From positions 744,001 to 808,000 of the forward strand of contig CAVYNG010000002.1 of the NCBI GenBank assembly GCA_963769905.1: a DNA stretch of 64,000 nt. The letters are read 5' to 3'. Every line of letters begins with the position of its first letter. Position 1 is the first letter of the stretch. Made by a program: the position numbers and the translations under genes. Below the pieces are notes generated by a model, which saw nothing but the letters and a program-made list of their open reading frames with translations, searched no databases and was not told the origin of the DNA. Positions 51,539 to 60,582 of the stretch are shown here, piece after piece. The stretch comes from Bog-756 sp963769905. Lineage in GTDB: Bacteria > Actinomycetota > Acidimicrobiia > Acidimicrobiales > RAAP-2.

Positions 51539-52768
51539 ATGCCGACGCGTACCACCCGACTCCCCATGGACCTCCGAGACCGACCCGAGGACGACGCCTT
51601 CCGGGCGGAGGTCCGCGCCTGGCTCGAGGAGCATGTGGTCGGGGAGTTCGTGGCGCTCGGCGGTCGCGGGGGATCGGGCGACGAGACCTACGGGTTCGAG
51701 ACCCGGCTGGCCTGGGAGAAGGTCCTTGCAGCCGGCAGGTGGACCGGCATCGGTTGGCCGGTCGAGTACGGGGGCCGCGGCGCGAGCATCGCCCGTCAGG
51801 TGATCTTCAACGAGGAATACGTGCGGGCTCGTGCGCCCGGACGGGTGAGCGTTCTCGGCGAGGGCCTTCTCGCTCCCACCATCATCCAGTACGGGACCGA
51901 CGCGCAGCGGGCTCGCTTCCTGCCGCCGATCCTGGCGGGCACCGAGCTCTGGTGCCAGGGTTACTCCGAGCCCGACGCTGGCAGCGACCTCGCCAACGTG
52001 CAGACCAAGGCAGTCCTCGACGGTGACCAATGGGTCGTCACCGGACAGAAGGTCTGGACCTCCCTCGCCCATCAGGCCGACTGGTGCTTCGTGCTCGGCC
52101 GGACCGAATCCGGGTCGACCCGTCATCGCGGCCTTTCCTACCTCCTCGTGCCGATGGACCAACCGGGGGTGGAGGTCCGTCCGATCACCCAGCTCACGAG
52201 AACCTCCGAGTTCAACGAGGTGTTCTTCGACGGCGCACGCACCGCGGCAGAGAACGTGGTCGGTCAGGTGGGCGACGGATGGCGGGTCGCGCTCGCCACC
52301 CTCGCCTACGAGCGAGGCGTCGGCCTCCTCGGTCACCAGCTCTCGTTCCGCCGAGAGTTCGACCGCCTGCTCGAGGTGGCGCGCGCACGGGGTGCGGCGA
52401 GCGATCCGCTGGTGCGCCAGCGGATCGCTCGCTCGTTCGGCGAGCTCGAGATCCTGCGCTACAACACGCTCCGCAGCCTCTCCAGCATCGACGGACCGGT
52501 GGCACCGCCGGAGGCCTCGATCTCGAAGCTCTACTGGGCGAGCTGGCACCAGCGGTTCGGCGAGCTCGCCACTGATCTGCGCGGATTGGGGGGGCAGGTG
52601 GTCGAGTCCGCACCCTATGAGCTCGACGAATTCCAGAGGACCTTCCTCTTCAGTCGATCGGAGACGATCTACGGGGGCTCCAACGAGATCCAGCGGAACA
52701 TCGTCGGCGAGCGCGTGCTCGGTCTGCCGCCCGAACCGCGGCCCGAAACGAGAGGAGAGGCCCGATGA
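51539..52768 (+). CDS. Acyl-CoA dehydrogenase, FadE30-like
   Basis: 409 residues. 'GTELWCQGYSEPDAGSDLAN' and 'WVVTGQKVWTSLAHQADWCF' form the flavin/substrate site, and 'ETIYGGSNEIQRNIVGERVL' ends the fold. It oxidises an acyl-CoA to the enoyl-CoA with FAD. The next gene, coupled by ATGA, is IpdF-like and the one after is FadD3-like. In mycobacteria these three act on HIP (the steroid C/D-ring remnant), which is why FadE30 is proposed. ATG 51539 or 51566 could be the start. Confidence 0.87.
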   Translation: MPTRTTRLPMDLRDRPEDDAFRAEVRAWLEEHVVGEFVALGGRGGSGDETYGFETRLAWEKVLAAGRWTGIGWPVEYGGRGASIARQVIFNEEYVRARAPGRVSVLGEGLLAPTIIQYGTDAQRARFLPPILAGTELWCQGYSEPDAGSDLANVQTKAVLDGDQWVVTGQKVWTSLAHQADWCFVLGRTESGSTRHRGLSYLLVPMDQPGVEVRPITQLTRTSEFNEVFFDGARTAAENVVGQVGDGWRVALATLAYERGVGLLGHQLSFRREFDRLLEVARARGAASDPLVRQRIARSFGELEILRYNTLRSLSSIDGPVAPPEASISKLYWASWHQRFGELATDLRGLGGQVVESAPYELDEFQRTFLFSRSETIYGGSNEIQRNIVGERVLGLPPEPRPETRGEAR

Positions 52769-53577
52769 GCCCTGCACCGACGGAACCGCCCGAGCCGCCC
52801 GAACCGCCCGAGCCGCCGTCCGGCCACGGCCTCCTCGACGGCAAGGTCGTCGTCGTCACCGCGGCGGCCGGGACCGGCATCGGGTTCGCCACCGCCAAAC
52901 GCTGCGTGGAGGAGGGTGCGACTGTCGTCGTGTCCGACGCCCACGAGCGTCGCCTCGCGGAGGCCGCGGACACCCTCGGCGAGCTCGCGGGCGGACCGCC
53001 ACTCGCCGTTCCCTGCGACGTGACCGACGACGCGCAGGTCCGGCATCTCTACGACGCGGCGGTCGAGCGCCACGGTCGCTTCGATGTCGCGGTCAACAAC
53101 GCAGGCCTCGGGGGGCGGGCCGAGGTCGTCGAGATGACCGACGAGGAATGGTCGGCCGTCCTCGACGTCACGCTGAACGGAACATTCCGCTGCGTCCGCG
53201 CCGCGCTCGGGCACTTCTACGCGTCCGGAACCGGCGGTGTGATCGTTAACAACGCCTCGGTGCTCGGCTGGCGGGCACAGGCCGGCCAGGCGCACTACGC
53301 CGCGGCGAAGGCGGGCGTGATGGCCCTCACCCGCTGCAGCGCCGTCGAGGCCGCTCCGCACGGCGTCCGCGTCAACGCGGTGTCACCGAGCCTCGCGCTG
53401 CACCCGTTCCTCAATCGGGTGATGCCCGACGAGGAGCTCGAAGAGCTCCGCCGACGCGAGGTGTTCGGGCGCGGTGCGGAGACCTGGGAGGTGGCGAACG
53501 TCATCGTCTTCCTCGCCAGCGACTACTCGACCTACCTGACCGGTGAGGTCGTCTCGGTCAGCAGTCAGCATCCCTGA
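52765..53577 (+). CDS. ipdF: SDR oxidoreductase, IpdF-like (5-OH-HIP-CoA reductase family)
   Basis: 270 residues. 'GLLDGKVVVVTAAAGTGIGF' is the cofactor loop, written TAAAGTGIG rather than TGxxxGIG, a peculiarity shared with mycobacterial IpdF. Further matches are 'VNNAGLGG', 'VIVNNASVLGWRAQAGQAHY' with the catalytic YAAAK, and the end 'SDYSTYLTGEVVSVSSQHP'. The N-terminal tail contains Pro-Pro-Glu repeats encoded by 9-bp DNA repeats, not part of the fold. It is predicted to oxidise/reduce the hydroxyl of HIP-CoA intermediates in steroid degradation. ATGA overlap with the dehydrogenase gene. Confidence 0.85.
   Translation: MSPAPTEPPEPPEPPEPPSGHGLLDGKVVVVTAAAGTGIGFATAKRCVEEGATVVVSDAHERRLAEAADTLGELAGGPPLAVPCDVTDDAQVRHLYDAAVERHGRFDVAVNNAGLGGRAEVVEMTDEEWSAVLDVTLNGTFRCVRAALGHFYASGTGGVIVNNASVLGWRAQAGQAHYAAAKAGVMALTRCSAVEAAPHGVRVNAVSPSLALHPFLNRVMPDEELEELRRREVFGRGAETWEVANVIVFLASDYSTYLTGEVVSVSSQHP
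52783..52818. repeat. 9-bp tandem repeat, 4 copies
   Basis: GAACCGCCC and GAGCCGCCC alternate over four units; they encode Glu-Pro-Pro near the N-terminus of the IpdF-like protein. Confidence 0.9.
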
Positions 53578-53616
53578 CGCGGCCTTCTGCCCGATTCCGC
53601 CCTTTGGGCCTTGCAC

Positions 53617-53629
53617 TACCCTGACGGCG
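53617..53629 (+). promoter_or_regulatory. Start-proximal -10 before FadD3-like gene
   Basis: TACCCT at 53617-53622, 6 bases, then GTG 53629. It suggests that fadD3 also has its own leaderless promoter inside the operon. Confidence 0.45.
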
Positions 53630-55287
53630 TGTCAGATGTGACCGACCCGCGCGGCGACCTGCAGTGGGGGACCATTCCCACGCTGGTCGCGGACGCCGCG
53701 GCGCGCTTCGGTCCGGCCGAGGCGGTTGTCGACCGCAACGGCCCAGGTGGCTCGGTCGCCCGGGTGACCTTCGACCAACTGGCCGAGGACGTCGCGACGG
53801 CGTCGCGGGCGGTCGTCGCGTCGGGGATCGAGCGGGGTGATCGGATCGGGATCTGGGCGCCGAATTGCCTCGAATGGGTGATCGCTGCGCTGGGCGCCGT
53901 CGGCACGGGCGCGGTGCTCGTCCCGCTGAACACCAGGTTCAAGGGGGAAGAGGCGGCCTTCGTGCTGCGCGCCTCGGGTGCCCGCGCCCTCTTCACCGTC
54001 GAGGGATTCCTCGGCACCGACTATCCGAGGATGCTTGCCGAGGCGGCCGCCGACGAGAAGCTCCCCGATCTCGAACACGTGGTGGTGCTCCGCTCCGAGG
54101 GCGAGCGGATGCCACGACGGAGCGATGACCTCGCGACCGAACCCTGGGCCGACTTCGTGCGGCGAGGAGGAGACGTCGCGGCGGACGTCGCGGCCGGGCG
54201 CGCAGCCTCGCTCGACGCCGGTGATCTTTCCGACCTGATCTTCACCTCTGGTACCACCGGACGGCCGAAGGGCGCGGTGACCACCCACGGCCAGTCGCTG
54301 CGCACCTTCGCCACCTGGTCGGAGGTGGTCGGCCTACGCGAGGGGGACCGCTACCTGATCGTGAACCCCTTCTTCCACACATTCGGTTACAAAGCGGGCA
54401 TATTGGCCTCTCTGATGACCGGGGCGACGATGGTCCCCGAGCCCGTCTTTGACGTCGACGTTCTGCTCGGTCGGATCGCGGACGAAGCGGTATCCGTGCT
54501 GCCCGGACCGCCTACCGTCTTCCAGTCGATCCTCGATCATCCCGACCGCAAGTCGTTCGATCTCTCGACCCTGCGGCTGGTGGTCACCGGTGCTGCCGCG
54601 GTCCCCATCGAGCTGGTCGAGCGACTCTGGTCCGAGCTCGGTATCGAGACGGTGCTCACCGCGTACGGACTGACCGAGGCCACCGGGACGGCCACCATGT
54701 GCCGCCGGGGTGACTCGGCCGAAGTGATCGCGATGACCTCGGGGCGGGCGATTCCCGACGTGGAGGTCAGGGTCGTCGACTCCGAGGGCGACGAATGCGC
54801 GAAAGGGGTAACCGGCGAGATCGTCGTCCGGGGGTACAACGTGATGCAGGGATACTTCGACGATCCCGAGGCGACCAGCGCGACGATCGACGCGGACGGC
54901 TGGCTCCACACGGGCGACCTCGGGACGATGGACGAGGCCGGCAACATCGCGGTCACCGACCGGTTGAAGGACATGTACGTTTCGGGCGGGTTCAACGTCT
55001 ACCCGGCAGAGGTCGAAGCGGTGCTCCGCCAGCACCCCGACGTCGCCCAGGTCGCGGTGGTCGGGGTCGCCGACCGCCGGATGGGCGAGGTGGGCCTCGC
55101 GGTGGTGGTTCCCGCGGCCGGGGTGTCCGCCGCGTCGCTCGAGGACGAGCTCACCGTCTGGTTGCGCGCGCGCGTCGCCAATTACAAGGTGCCGCGTGGA
55201 GTACGGACCGTCGAGGCCTTACCCGTCAATGCCAGCGGCAAGGTGTTGAAACGCGAGTTGCGGGAACGCTTCGCGACCGCGCAGTGA
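53629..55287 (+). CDS. fadD3: Acyl-CoA ligase, FadD3-like (HIP-CoA ligase)
   Basis: 552 residues of the ANL family. P-loop 'LIFTSGTTGRPKGAVTTHGQ', then 'YLIVNPFFHTFGYKAGILAS', which is close to the FadD3 sequence, 'TAYGLTEATGTATMCRR', hinge 'LKDMYVSGGFNVYPAEVEAV' and adenylation Lys in 'NASGKVLKREL'. FadD3 activates 3aalpha-H-4alpha(3'-propanoate)-7abeta-methylhexahydro-1,5-indanedione (HIP), the entry to C/D-ring degradation. The assignment rests on residue patterns plus the ipdF/fadE30 neighbours. GTG 53629 chosen over TTG 53611 from the promoter. Confidence 0.83.
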   Translation: MSDVTDPRGDLQWGTIPTLVADAAARFGPAEAVVDRNGPGGSVARVTFDQLAEDVATASRAVVASGIERGDRIGIWAPNCLEWVIAALGAVGTGAVLVPLNTRFKGEEAAFVLRASGARALFTVEGFLGTDYPRMLAEAAADEKLPDLEHVVVLRSEGERMPRRSDDLATEPWADFVRRGGDVAADVAAGRAASLDAGDLSDLIFTSGTTGRPKGAVTTHGQSLRTFATWSEVVGLREGDRYLIVNPFFHTFGYKAGILASLMTGATMVPEPVFDVDVLLGRIADEAVSVLPGPPTVFQSILDHPDRKSFDLSTLRLVVTGAAAVPIELVERLWSELGIETVLTAYGLTEATGTATMCRRGDSAEVIAMTSGRAIPDVEVRVVDSEGDECAKGVTGEIVVRGYNVMQGYFDDPEATSATIDADGWLHTGDLGTMDEAGNIAVTDRLKDMYVSGGFNVYPAEVEAVLRQHPDVAQVAVVGVADRRMGEVGLAVVVPAAGVSAASLEDELTVWLRARVANYKVPRGVRTVEALPVNASGKVLKRELRERFATAQ

Positions 55288-55314
55288 GCACCGCCGCGGT
55301 GGGACGACCATTGG

Positions 55315-55359
55315 CCGAGTTGTCCGAGTTGTCCGCGTTGTTCGAATCGTTCGAGTCGA
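55315..55359. repeat. Degenerate 9-bp tandem repeat, 5 copies, before ADH start
   Basis: CCGAGTTGT twice, CCGCGTTGT, TCGAATCGT and TCGAGTCGA, ending just before the Shine-Dalgarno AGAGGAGAG of the gene at 55372. Confidence 0.85.
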
Positions 55360-55371
55360 GAGGAGAGTGCC

Positions 55372-56478
55372 GTGCGAGGCATCGTCTACACCGGTGACGG
55401 CGTCGAGGTCACCGACCAGCTGGAGATCGGCGAGCCAGGGCTCACCGAGGTCAAGGTGCGGGTCGGCGCGGCCGGCGTCTGCCACAGCGACCTCTCGGTG
55501 ATCAACGGGACCATCCCCTGGAAGGCGCCTTCAGTACTCGGCCACGAAGGTGCCGGGGTGGTCGAGGCAGTCGGGCCCGAGGTCACCTCGGTCAAACCCG
55601 GCGACCACGTGGTCATCGCGACCATCGCCAGTTGCGGCCACTGTCGCGCGTGCAGCACCGGACACCCCACCTGGTGCATCAAGACGCTCGGGAACGTCTC
55701 GCAGCCCTTCACATTCAAAGGCGAGCCGGCCTCCAACTTCGCGGCCACCTCGGCCTTCGCCGAGTCGACCATCGTCAAGGAGGTCCAGGCCGTCAAGATC
55801 TCGAAAGACGTCCCGCTGACTTCCGCCTCGCTCATCGGCTGCGGGGTGCTGACCGGCGTGGGCTCGGTCCTCAACCGGGCGAAGGTCCAGCCCGGCGAGA
55901 CCGCGGCCGTCTTCGGGGTCGGCGGGGTCGGGCTCAACGTGATCCAAGGGCTGCGGATCGCTGGCGCCAGCCGCATCGTCGCGGTCGACACCATGGTCTC
56001 GAAGGAGCCGCTCGCGAGACAGTTCGGAGCGACCCACTTCGTCGACGCCTCGAGCGGGGACGCAGTCGCGGCCATCCGCGAGATCGTCCCGCCGGGGCCG
56101 GCTCGGGTGGCGGGGGCACTCGGATGGACCGGAGGAGTCACTTGGGCCTTCGACTGCGTCGGCCACCCTGCCGTGCTTCGTAACGCGCTCGACGTGCTGG
56201 ACTGGGGAGGCACCGCGCTCGCCATCGGGATCCCGCCGCAGGGTACCGAGGTCTCCGTCGACGTCAACGCGCTGGCGTACGTCGACCGCGGATTGCTCGG
56301 ATGCCGGTACGGATCCTCACGGCCGCACCACGACATCCCACTGATGATCGAGCTCTACCTCGACGGCAAGCTCATGCTCGACGAGCTGGTGACCGAAGAG
56401 CGCCCGTTGGAGGGCTTCCGCGAGATCGTCGAGGACATGGAGGAAGGGAAGCTCGCCCGAGGCGTCCTCACCTTCTGA
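55372..56478 (+). CDS. Zinc-dependent alcohol dehydrogenase (class III-like MDR)
   Basis: 368 residues. Catalytic zinc: 'AGVCHSDLSVING' and 'LGHEGAGVVEAVG'; structural zinc: 'CGHCRACSTGHPTWC'. Cofactor fold: 'AAVFGVGGVGLNVIQGLRIA'. The 'LIGCGVLTGVGSVLN' segment is typical of mycothiol/glutathione-independent NDMA- or NAD-dependent alcohol dehydrogenases of actinobacteria. GTG 55372 follows GAGGAG. It sits 84 bases after fadD3, so it likely belongs to the same catabolic set, but the substrate is not known. Confidence 0.88.
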   Translation: MRGIVYTGDGVEVTDQLEIGEPGLTEVKVRVGAAGVCHSDLSVINGTIPWKAPSVLGHEGAGVVEAVGPEVTSVKPGDHVVIATIASCGHCRACSTGHPTWCIKTLGNVSQPFTFKGEPASNFAATSAFAESTIVKEVQAVKISKDVPLTSASLIGCGVLTGVGSVLNRAKVQPGETAAVFGVGGVGLNVIQGLRIAGASRIVAVDTMVSKEPLARQFGATHFVDASSGDAVAAIREIVPPGPARVAGALGWTGGVTWAFDCVGHPAVLRNALDVLDWGGTALAIGIPPQGTEVSVDVNALAYVDRGLLGCRYGSSRPHHDIPLMIELYLDGKLMLDELVTEERPLEGFREIVEDMEEGKLARGVLTF

Positions 56479-56523
56479 GACTCGCCGGCGCGACGACCCA
56501 CCCTCGCCCGGAAACCATGCTGT

Positions 56524-56554
56524 TACAGTCGGCAGCCGATATGACGGACCGTCA
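56524..56554 (+). promoter_or_regulatory. -10 and palindromic operator at the start of an acyl-CoA ligase gene
   Basis: TACAGT at 56524-56529 and a perfect 13-bp palindrome TGACGGACCGTCA at 56542-56554 that includes the start codon (ATG 56541). The size and symmetry suit a TetR-type repressor, which would sit at about +5 to +20. Confidence 0.5.
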
Positions 56555-58127
56555 GATTTCCGGTGCGTTCGAGACGGTCGTCGACTTGTTCGGCGCGGCC
56601 GCGTCGGAGCACCGCGACGTCGAGGCCTACGTGGAGCCGGCGAGCTCGGGGACTCAGCGCCGCGCGGTGACCTTCGGCGAGTGGGACCGGGCCACCGAAG
56701 GCGTGGCCGGGCTCTTCGCCTCGCGTGGTGTAACCCGCGGTTCGGTGGTCTGTCTCCTTCTCCCGAGCTCGATCGACTACATGGTCTGCTACGTGGCCGC
56801 GCTGCGGCTCGGCGCGATCACCTCGGGGATCAACCTGCGCCTGGGCGCGGAAGAGCGCCGTTCGATCCTGATACGGACCGGACCGGTGCTGACCGTCGTA
56901 GAGGACGGCGTCACCCCTCCGGCCGGGGCCCGGTCGGTGGTCACCCGCTCCGAGACCCTCGCCGCATGGTCGGGTACTCCACCCGGCACGAACGCCGGGC
57001 TCGAGGCCTCCGATCCGGTCGCCGTGGTCTGGACGAGCGGCACGTCGGGTCTTCCGAAGGGTGCGGTCTTCGATCACCTGTCGCTGCGCGCGGTCGCCGA
57101 CGGCACCGACGCCTTGTCGGCACCGGGGGACCGGCGCCTCTCGCCGCTGCCCTTCGCGCACGTGGGTTCGATGACCCGGCTGTGGGACGAGTTGGCGAAG
57201 GGCGTCACCACGGTGATCACGCCGACCCCGTGGAAAGCCGCGGAGGCGATCGAGGTGATGGACCACGAACGGATCACCGTGGCCCAGGGTGTGCCGACCC
57301 AGTGGGCACTCGTACTCGCCCATCCCGATTTCGAGCGTGCCGACCTGTCCTCCCTTCGGCTCGCGGGAACCGGCGCGTCACGGGTCCCGCCCGAGCTGGT
57401 GGCCGAGATGCGGGCGCGGCTCGGCGTGCCGGTCGTGGTCCGCTACACCTCGACCGAGGCATCGCTCGGCACCGGGACCTCGCCCGGGGATCCCGACCAG
57501 GCGGTCGCGACCACGGTCGGCCGTCCGGTCGCCGGGGTTTCACTCGAGGTCGTCGACGAGTCCGGTGTTCCCGTTGCAGACGGGGACGTGGGACGCGTCC
57601 GTCTTCGGTCCCCCGCGGTCATGAAGGGCTACTGGGGAGGGCCATCGCGGGGACCCGGCGCGGAGAGCGTCGTCTTCGACGACGCCGCGACCGCCGCGGT
57701 TCTCTCGTCGGAGGGGTGGCTGACCACCGGTGACTTCGGCCGCCTCGACGACGACGGCCGGCTCCACCTCGCGGGCCGGGCCAACGAGCTCTACATCCGC
57801 GGTGGCTACAACGTGTACCCCGCCGAGGTCGAATCCGTCCTCACTGCGCACGACCGGATTGAGCAGGCCGCGGTGCTCGGCGCGCCGGATCCGGTGCTCG
57901 GCGAGATCGGAGTGGCCTTCGTCGTGCTGACGGGCGGTGTCCCGCTTCGCGCGGACGAGCTCCTCGCCGAGCTGAGGGAGCTCTGCCGCCGCTCGCTGGC
58001 CGACTACAAGGCACCCGACCGGGTGATCGTCGAGCCGGAGCTCCCACTGACCCCGATGATGAAAGTGGACAAGGCAGCCCTCGCCGAACGGGTGGGCCAC
58101 GAGAGGAAGGGAGCGCGCGCATCATGA
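56541..58127 (+). CDS. Acyl-CoA ligase (AMP-forming)
   Basis: 528 residues. P-loop 'VWTSGTSGLPKGAVFDHLSL', 'YTSTEASLGTGTS' at the A5 position where most members have YGxTE, 'LTTGDFGRLDDDGRLHLAGR', 'NELYIRGGYNVYPAEVESVL' and the Lys in 'TPMMKVDKAALAER'. The A5 motif and the 'PMMKVDK' ending are off the usual GTTE/PSGK pattern, so activity on an unusual acid is possible. ATG 56517 is an alternative start, but the likely transcription start lies after it. Confidence 0.87.
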   Translation: MTDRQISGAFETVVDLFGAAASEHRDVEAYVEPASSGTQRRAVTFGEWDRATEGVAGLFASRGVTRGSVVCLLLPSSIDYMVCYVAALRLGAITSGINLRLGAEERRSILIRTGPVLTVVEDGVTPPAGARSVVTRSETLAAWSGTPPGTNAGLEASDPVAVVWTSGTSGLPKGAVFDHLSLRAVADGTDALSAPGDRRLSPLPFAHVGSMTRLWDELAKGVTTVITPTPWKAAEAIEVMDHERITVAQGVPTQWALVLAHPDFERADLSSLRLAGTGASRVPPELVAEMRARLGVPVVVRYTSTEASLGTGTSPGDPDQAVATTVGRPVAGVSLEVVDESGVPVADGDVGRVRLRSPAVMKGYWGGPSRGPGAESVVFDDAATAAVLSSEGWLTTGDFGRLDDDGRLHLAGRANELYIRGGYNVYPAEVESVLTAHDRIEQAAVLGAPDPVLGEIGVAFVVLTGGVPLRADELLAELRELCRRSLADYKAPDRVIVEPELPLTPMMKVDKAALAERVGHERKGARAS

Positions 58128-58972
58128 GCGGAGGATCCACACCGGCATCCGGGGGAACCTCGGACGACCCGATCCGGATCGGGACCTTGCTGTACACCTT
58201 GGTCGAGCCCCACCGGGGCCATCAGGTCGCCTACAACCGTTGGTACGAGCGCGACCACTTCTACGCAGGCTGCATGATCGGCGCATACAACTTCGCGGGC
58301 GATCGGTACGTCTCGACAGCTCCCTTGAAGGAGTTGCGGTACCCCCGGGCCGGTGCCGCGGTCGAGCCGCTCGTGCCGGACCCCCAGCTCGGCAGCTACC
58401 TCGCGCTCTACTACGTCCTCGCCGGCCACCACGACGAGTGGAGCCGGTGGGCGGTCGACCAGGTGAACCTGTTGCACGCTTCGGGTCGCATGTTCACCGA
58501 GCGCGACCACATCCACACCTGCCTCTACCGCTTCGAGTGGGAACACCGGCGAGACGAGGACGGCGTGCCTGCCGAGCTAACCCTCGACCACCGGTTTCCC
58601 GGGCTCGTGTCGGTCTTCGTCGACCCTGCCGAGGGTGTCTCGATCGAGGAGCTCGGCGCCTGGTACCGCGAGGTGCACCTGCCTTCGCTGCTCGCGAGCT
58701 CGCCGGTCGCCTCGATCCTCGCGTTCTCCCCGTTGCCGTTGCTCGGCGGCGCGCCGAGCGACGTGCCGCGCGCCGGCTCGGTCGAGCGACTGCTCCTCCT
58801 CTGCTTCCTCGACGAGGAGCCCACCGCGAGCTGGAAGGATCTCTTCGCGAAGGAGGGAGAGGCAGTGGTCGAAGCGGGGAAGGGCCAGGTGGTGTGGGCC
58901 TCGCCGTTCCTGTCGACCGTCATCGGCACCGACCGCTACACCGACCAGCTCTGGTCGGACGCTGCGCCATGA
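58124..58972 (+). CDS. Unrecognised protein, possibly dimeric alpha/beta-barrel type
   Basis: 282 residues without membrane segment or signal peptide. The first half ('LVEPHRGHQVAYNRWYERDH' then 'FYAGCMIGAYNFAG') and the second ('ELGAWYREVHLPSLLAS') each look like an EthD/dimeric ferredoxin-like barrel unit, whose conserved 'YNxWYxxxHxP' pattern they carry. Such proteins may be dehydratases, cyclases or heme-degrading relatives. It overlaps the ligase genes on both sides by ATGA, so it must be made with them, probably acting on the CoA ester they produce. This family assignment is tentative. Confidence 0.7.
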   Translation: MSGGSTPASGGTSDDPIRIGTLLYTLVEPHRGHQVAYNRWYERDHFYAGCMIGAYNFAGDRYVSTAPLKELRYPRAGAAVEPLVPDPQLGSYLALYYVLAGHHDEWSRWAVDQVNLLHASGRMFTERDHIHTCLYRFEWEHRRDEDGVPAELTLDHRFPGLVSVFVDPAEGVSIEELGAWYREVHLPSLLASSPVASILAFSPLPLLGGAPSDVPRAGSVERLLLLCFLDEEPTASWKDLFAKEGEAVVEAGKGQVVWASPFLSTVIGTDRYTDQLWSDAAP

Positions 58973-60582
58973 GCGATTTCGTCGACGAATTGGCGCAGCG
59001 GGTCGAAGCGCGCGGCTGGCTCGGCGCGCCGAACTTCTGGGAGCTCGTCGAACGGCGTGCCGCGGCCACGCCCGAAGCGGTGCTGGCCCACGAGGACACC
59101 GGCGCCGAGCTGACCTTCGCCGGTTACCGCGACGCGTGCCTGCGGGCGGCGGCGGGTCTCCATGCGGACCACGGGGTAGGGGGGGGCACCGCGGTGAGCT
59201 GGGAGCTCCCGACCTGGAACGAATCGCTGGTCCTGGTCGGCGCTCTCGCACGACTCGGGGCGCGCCAGAACCCGATCATTCCCATCTACCGCGGACGCGA
59301 GGTGGGCTTCATCACCGAAGAGAGCGGCGCGGCGCTTCTGGTGGTGCCGACGTCGTTCCGTGGCTTCGACTTCGGAGCGATGGCCGAAGAGATCGCGTCT
59401 TCCCGGCCGGGGATGCAGGTACTGGTCGCCGATCGCGCACTTCCCGACGCCGACCCTGGAGGCCTCCCGGATCCGGATCCCTTGCCCGCGACTTCCGCCG
59501 ACGCCCCGATCCGGTGGCTCTTCTACACCTCCGGCACCACTGCCGACCCGAAGGGTGCACCGCACACCGACCTCACGGTCATGGCGCCCGCGCTCGCGAT
59601 GTCCGAGTGCCTCGACATCCGCTCCGACGACGTCTCCGCCCTCGTCTTTCCCTTCACCCACATCGGCGGGATCGGGTGGCTGCTCGCCGCGCTCATGACC
59701 GGGTGCCGATTGCTGACCACCGAGACGTTCGACCCGGTCGCAACACCCGCATTCCTCGCGGCGAACGGGGTCACGCTCGCCGGCTCGGGCACTCCCTTCC
59801 ACCGCGCGTATCTCGAGGCGCAGCGGGCGGCGGGCTCCGAGCCGATCTTCCCGAAGGTGCGCTCCTTCCCGGGAGGTGGCGCGCCGAAGCCGCCGCAGCT
59901 CCACTACGACCTCGAGCGGGAAGTGGGCGGCCTCGGGATCGTGTCGGGGTACGGGCTGACCGAGGCTCCCATCGTGGTGATGGCGTCGACGACCGACTCC
60001 GACGAGAAGCTCGCCGACACAGAGGGCCGCCCGACGCCCGGAGTGGAGCTCGTCGTCGTTCGTCTCGACGGCGGGAGGGCCGACCCCGGCGAAGAAGGGG
60101 AGATCCGGGTCAAGGGGCCACAAGTCATCCGCGGGTACCTCGATCCGTCGCTCGATGCGGCGGCCTTCGACGGAGATGGCTATTTCCAGACCGGTGACCT
60201 CGGCGTGGTCGACGAGGACGGGTACGTCACCATCACCGGCCGATTGAAGGACGTGATCATCCGTCACGGCGAGAACATCTCCGCCAAAGAGGTGGAGGAC
60301 CTCCTCTACACCCACCCGGCGATCGCCGACGTCGCGGTGATCGGCTTGCCCGACCCGAAAACTGGTGAGCGGGCCTGCGCCGTGGTCGCGGTCAAGGACG
60401 GCGAGGCGTTCGACTTCGACGGGATGGTGGCATTCCTCCGCGACAAGGAATTGCGCGCCCAGGCGATCCCGGAACAGCTCGAGCTAGTGGACACGGTTCC
60501 GCGCAACCCGGCCGGCAAGATCCTGAAGACAGCGCTGCGCGAGCGTTTCGCGACGGCGACGAGCTCAGGGAGACACTCATGA
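58969..60582 (+). CDS. Acyl-CoA ligase (AMP-forming), cyclohexanecarboxylate-type-like
   Basis: 537 residues. 'WLFYTSGTTADPKGAPHTDL' (P-loop), 'SGYGLTEAPIVVM' (A5), 'FQTGDLGVVDEDGYVTITGR' and 'DVIIRHGENISAKEVEDLL' (hinge) and the Lys in 'RNPAGKILKTALRERF' are all intact. The 'IRHGENIS' form is typical of ligases for alicyclic or aromatic acids. It is joined to its neighbours by ATGA overlaps at both ends. Confidence 0.88.
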   Translation: MSDFVDELAQRVEARGWLGAPNFWELVERRAAATPEAVLAHEDTGAELTFAGYRDACLRAAAGLHADHGVGGGTAVSWELPTWNESLVLVGALARLGARQNPIIPIYRGREVGFITEESGAALLVVPTSFRGFDFGAMAEEIASSRPGMQVLVADRALPDADPGGLPDPDPLPATSADAPIRWLFYTSGTTADPKGAPHTDLTVMAPALAMSECLDIRSDDVSALVFPFTHIGGIGWLLAALMTGCRLLTTETFDPVATPAFLAANGVTLAGSGTPFHRAYLEAQRAAGSEPIFPKVRSFPGGGAPKPPQLHYDLEREVGGLGIVSGYGLTEAPIVVMASTTDSDEKLADTEGRPTPGVELVVVRLDGGRADPGEEGEIRVKGPQVIRGYLDPSLDAAAFDGDGYFQTGDLGVVDEDGYVTITGRLKDVIIRHGENISAKEVEDLLYTHPAIADVAVIGLPDPKTGERACAVVAVKDGEAFDFDGMVAFLRDKELRAQAIPEQLELVDTVPRNPAGKILKTALRERFATATSSGRHS

